Assembly: GCA_021809225.1 (NCBI GenBank)
Contig: JAKBAL010000142.1
Span: 1-6,081 of the forward strand
DNA from: Pseudomonadota bacterium
Lineage (GTDB): Bacteria > Pseudomonadota > Alphaproteobacteria > UBA9655
Length of the DNA: 6,081 nt
Reading direction: 5' to 3'
Of the stretch, positions 5,718 to 6,081 are shown piece by piece. The notes beneath the pieces are model-generated. The model was not told the DNA's origin. It saw only the letters and a program-made list of their open reading frames with translations, and searched no databases. The stretch's first letter is position 1. The number at the start of each line of letters is the position of its first letter. A program made the position numbers and the translations under genes.

Positions 5718-6081
5718 TCAAAAACGCTATGATTTTAGCAGCGGGCCTTGGTCAACGTATGCGGCCCTTGACGGATACGCAACCAAAGCCTCTCATTTCT
5801 ATTGCGGGAAAGACCATGCTCGAACGGGTTTTTGAGCATTTAAAGACAATCAACGTTTCTAAAATCGTTGTGAATACCCATTATCTTTCTCCCTTGATGG
5901 AGGATTATATTAAAAATCACCATCCTGAAACCTTGATCTCCCATGAAGAGATTCTTCTCGAGACAGGCGGAGGAACCAAAAAGGCCTTGCCTTTGTTAGG
6001 GGAGGGGGCCTTTTTTATTCTTAATGGCGATAGTATATGGAGTGGTGGTAAAGGCTTGAGAGCCATGGAATGCGCATGGGA
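5714..6081 (+). CDS. murU: MurU-like sugar-1-phosphate nucleotidyltransferase, 3' end outside the window
   Basis: MurU converts N-acetylmuramate-1-phosphate and UTP to UDP-MurNAc, the step after AmgK in a salvage route that bypasses fosfomycin-sensitive MurA. The 122 visible codons carry the nucleotidyltransferase signature AMILAAGLGQRMRPLTD (5-21) followed by PKPL (24-27), then VVNTHYLS (52-59), LETGGGTKKALPLLG (82-96) and the Mg-binding FILNGDSIW (101-109) with D106. LETGGG and NGDS are typical of the MurU branch. Family members are about 220-240 residues, so roughly half is seen and the gene is open at the window end. The start ATG at 5714 overlaps the kinase stop (ATGA) and has a purine-rich ribosome binding site at 5703-5713. 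A related nucleotide-sugar enzyme of the same superfamily cannot be excluded. Confidence 0.87.
   Translation, partial: MIKNAMILAAGLGQRMRPLTDTQPKPLISIAGKTMLERVFEHLKTINVSKIVVNTHYLSPLMEDYIKNHHPETLISHEEILLETGGGTKKALPLLGEGAFFILNGDSIWSGGKGLRAMECAW

Overview
The window reads as chromosomal DNA from an alphaproteobacterium with a moderately AT-rich genome. The strongest evidence is a response regulator very close to the cell-cycle master regulator CtrA, which is essentially restricted to Alphaproteobacteria. A ParE of alphaproteobacterial type and the gene order tsaE - sugar kinase - nucleotidyltransferase, usual for that class, agree with this. The base composition, the gene remnants and the repeat-filled gaps would suit a host-associated lineage such as Holosporales/Paracaedibacter relatives. 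That placement is inference and cannot be proved from this window alone.

Layout. Bases 1-235 hold a hairpin-forming repeat at the edge, a small inverted repeat, and the 5' end of a gene whose first ~26 codons look like NAD-dependent formate dehydrogenase but which stops after 44 codons. It overlaps an intact COG1926-type phosphoribosyltransferase (226-867). The gap 868-1028 is the control region of ctrA (1029-1760) and carries a perfect TTAA-N7-TTAA CtrA box, so CtrA probably controls itself. The 179-base gap between ctrA and parE is largely built of short direct and inverted repeats, and parE (start chosen at 1940, end 3904) has no visible Shine-Dalgarno. The 301 bases after parE hold a 49-codon C-terminal remnant of a VapC-type PIN-domain toxin (to 4065) and then about 140 bases in which no gene, RNA or convincing terminator is seen. 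A tRNA-Ala(GGC) lies on the minus strand at 4206-4281. Immediately divergent from it is a tightly overlapping plus-strand operon: tsaE (4319-4771), an AmgK-like anomeric sugar kinase (4725-5717) and a MurU-like nucleotidyltransferase cut by the window end (5714 onward).

How the genes fit together. CtrA (cell-cycle transcription) and ParE (decatenation of daughter chromosomes) are both core cell-cycle genes but show no evidence of co-transcription. TsaE works in tRNA t6A37 modification. AmgK and MurU are consecutive steps of peptidoglycan-sugar salvage: phosphorylation of MurNAc/GlcNAc at C1, then transfer to UDP. No wholly new multi-gene system is visible. The unusual material is in the gaps: two gene remnants, the CtrA box, the repeat-built ctrA-parE spacer, and two starts that look leaderless.
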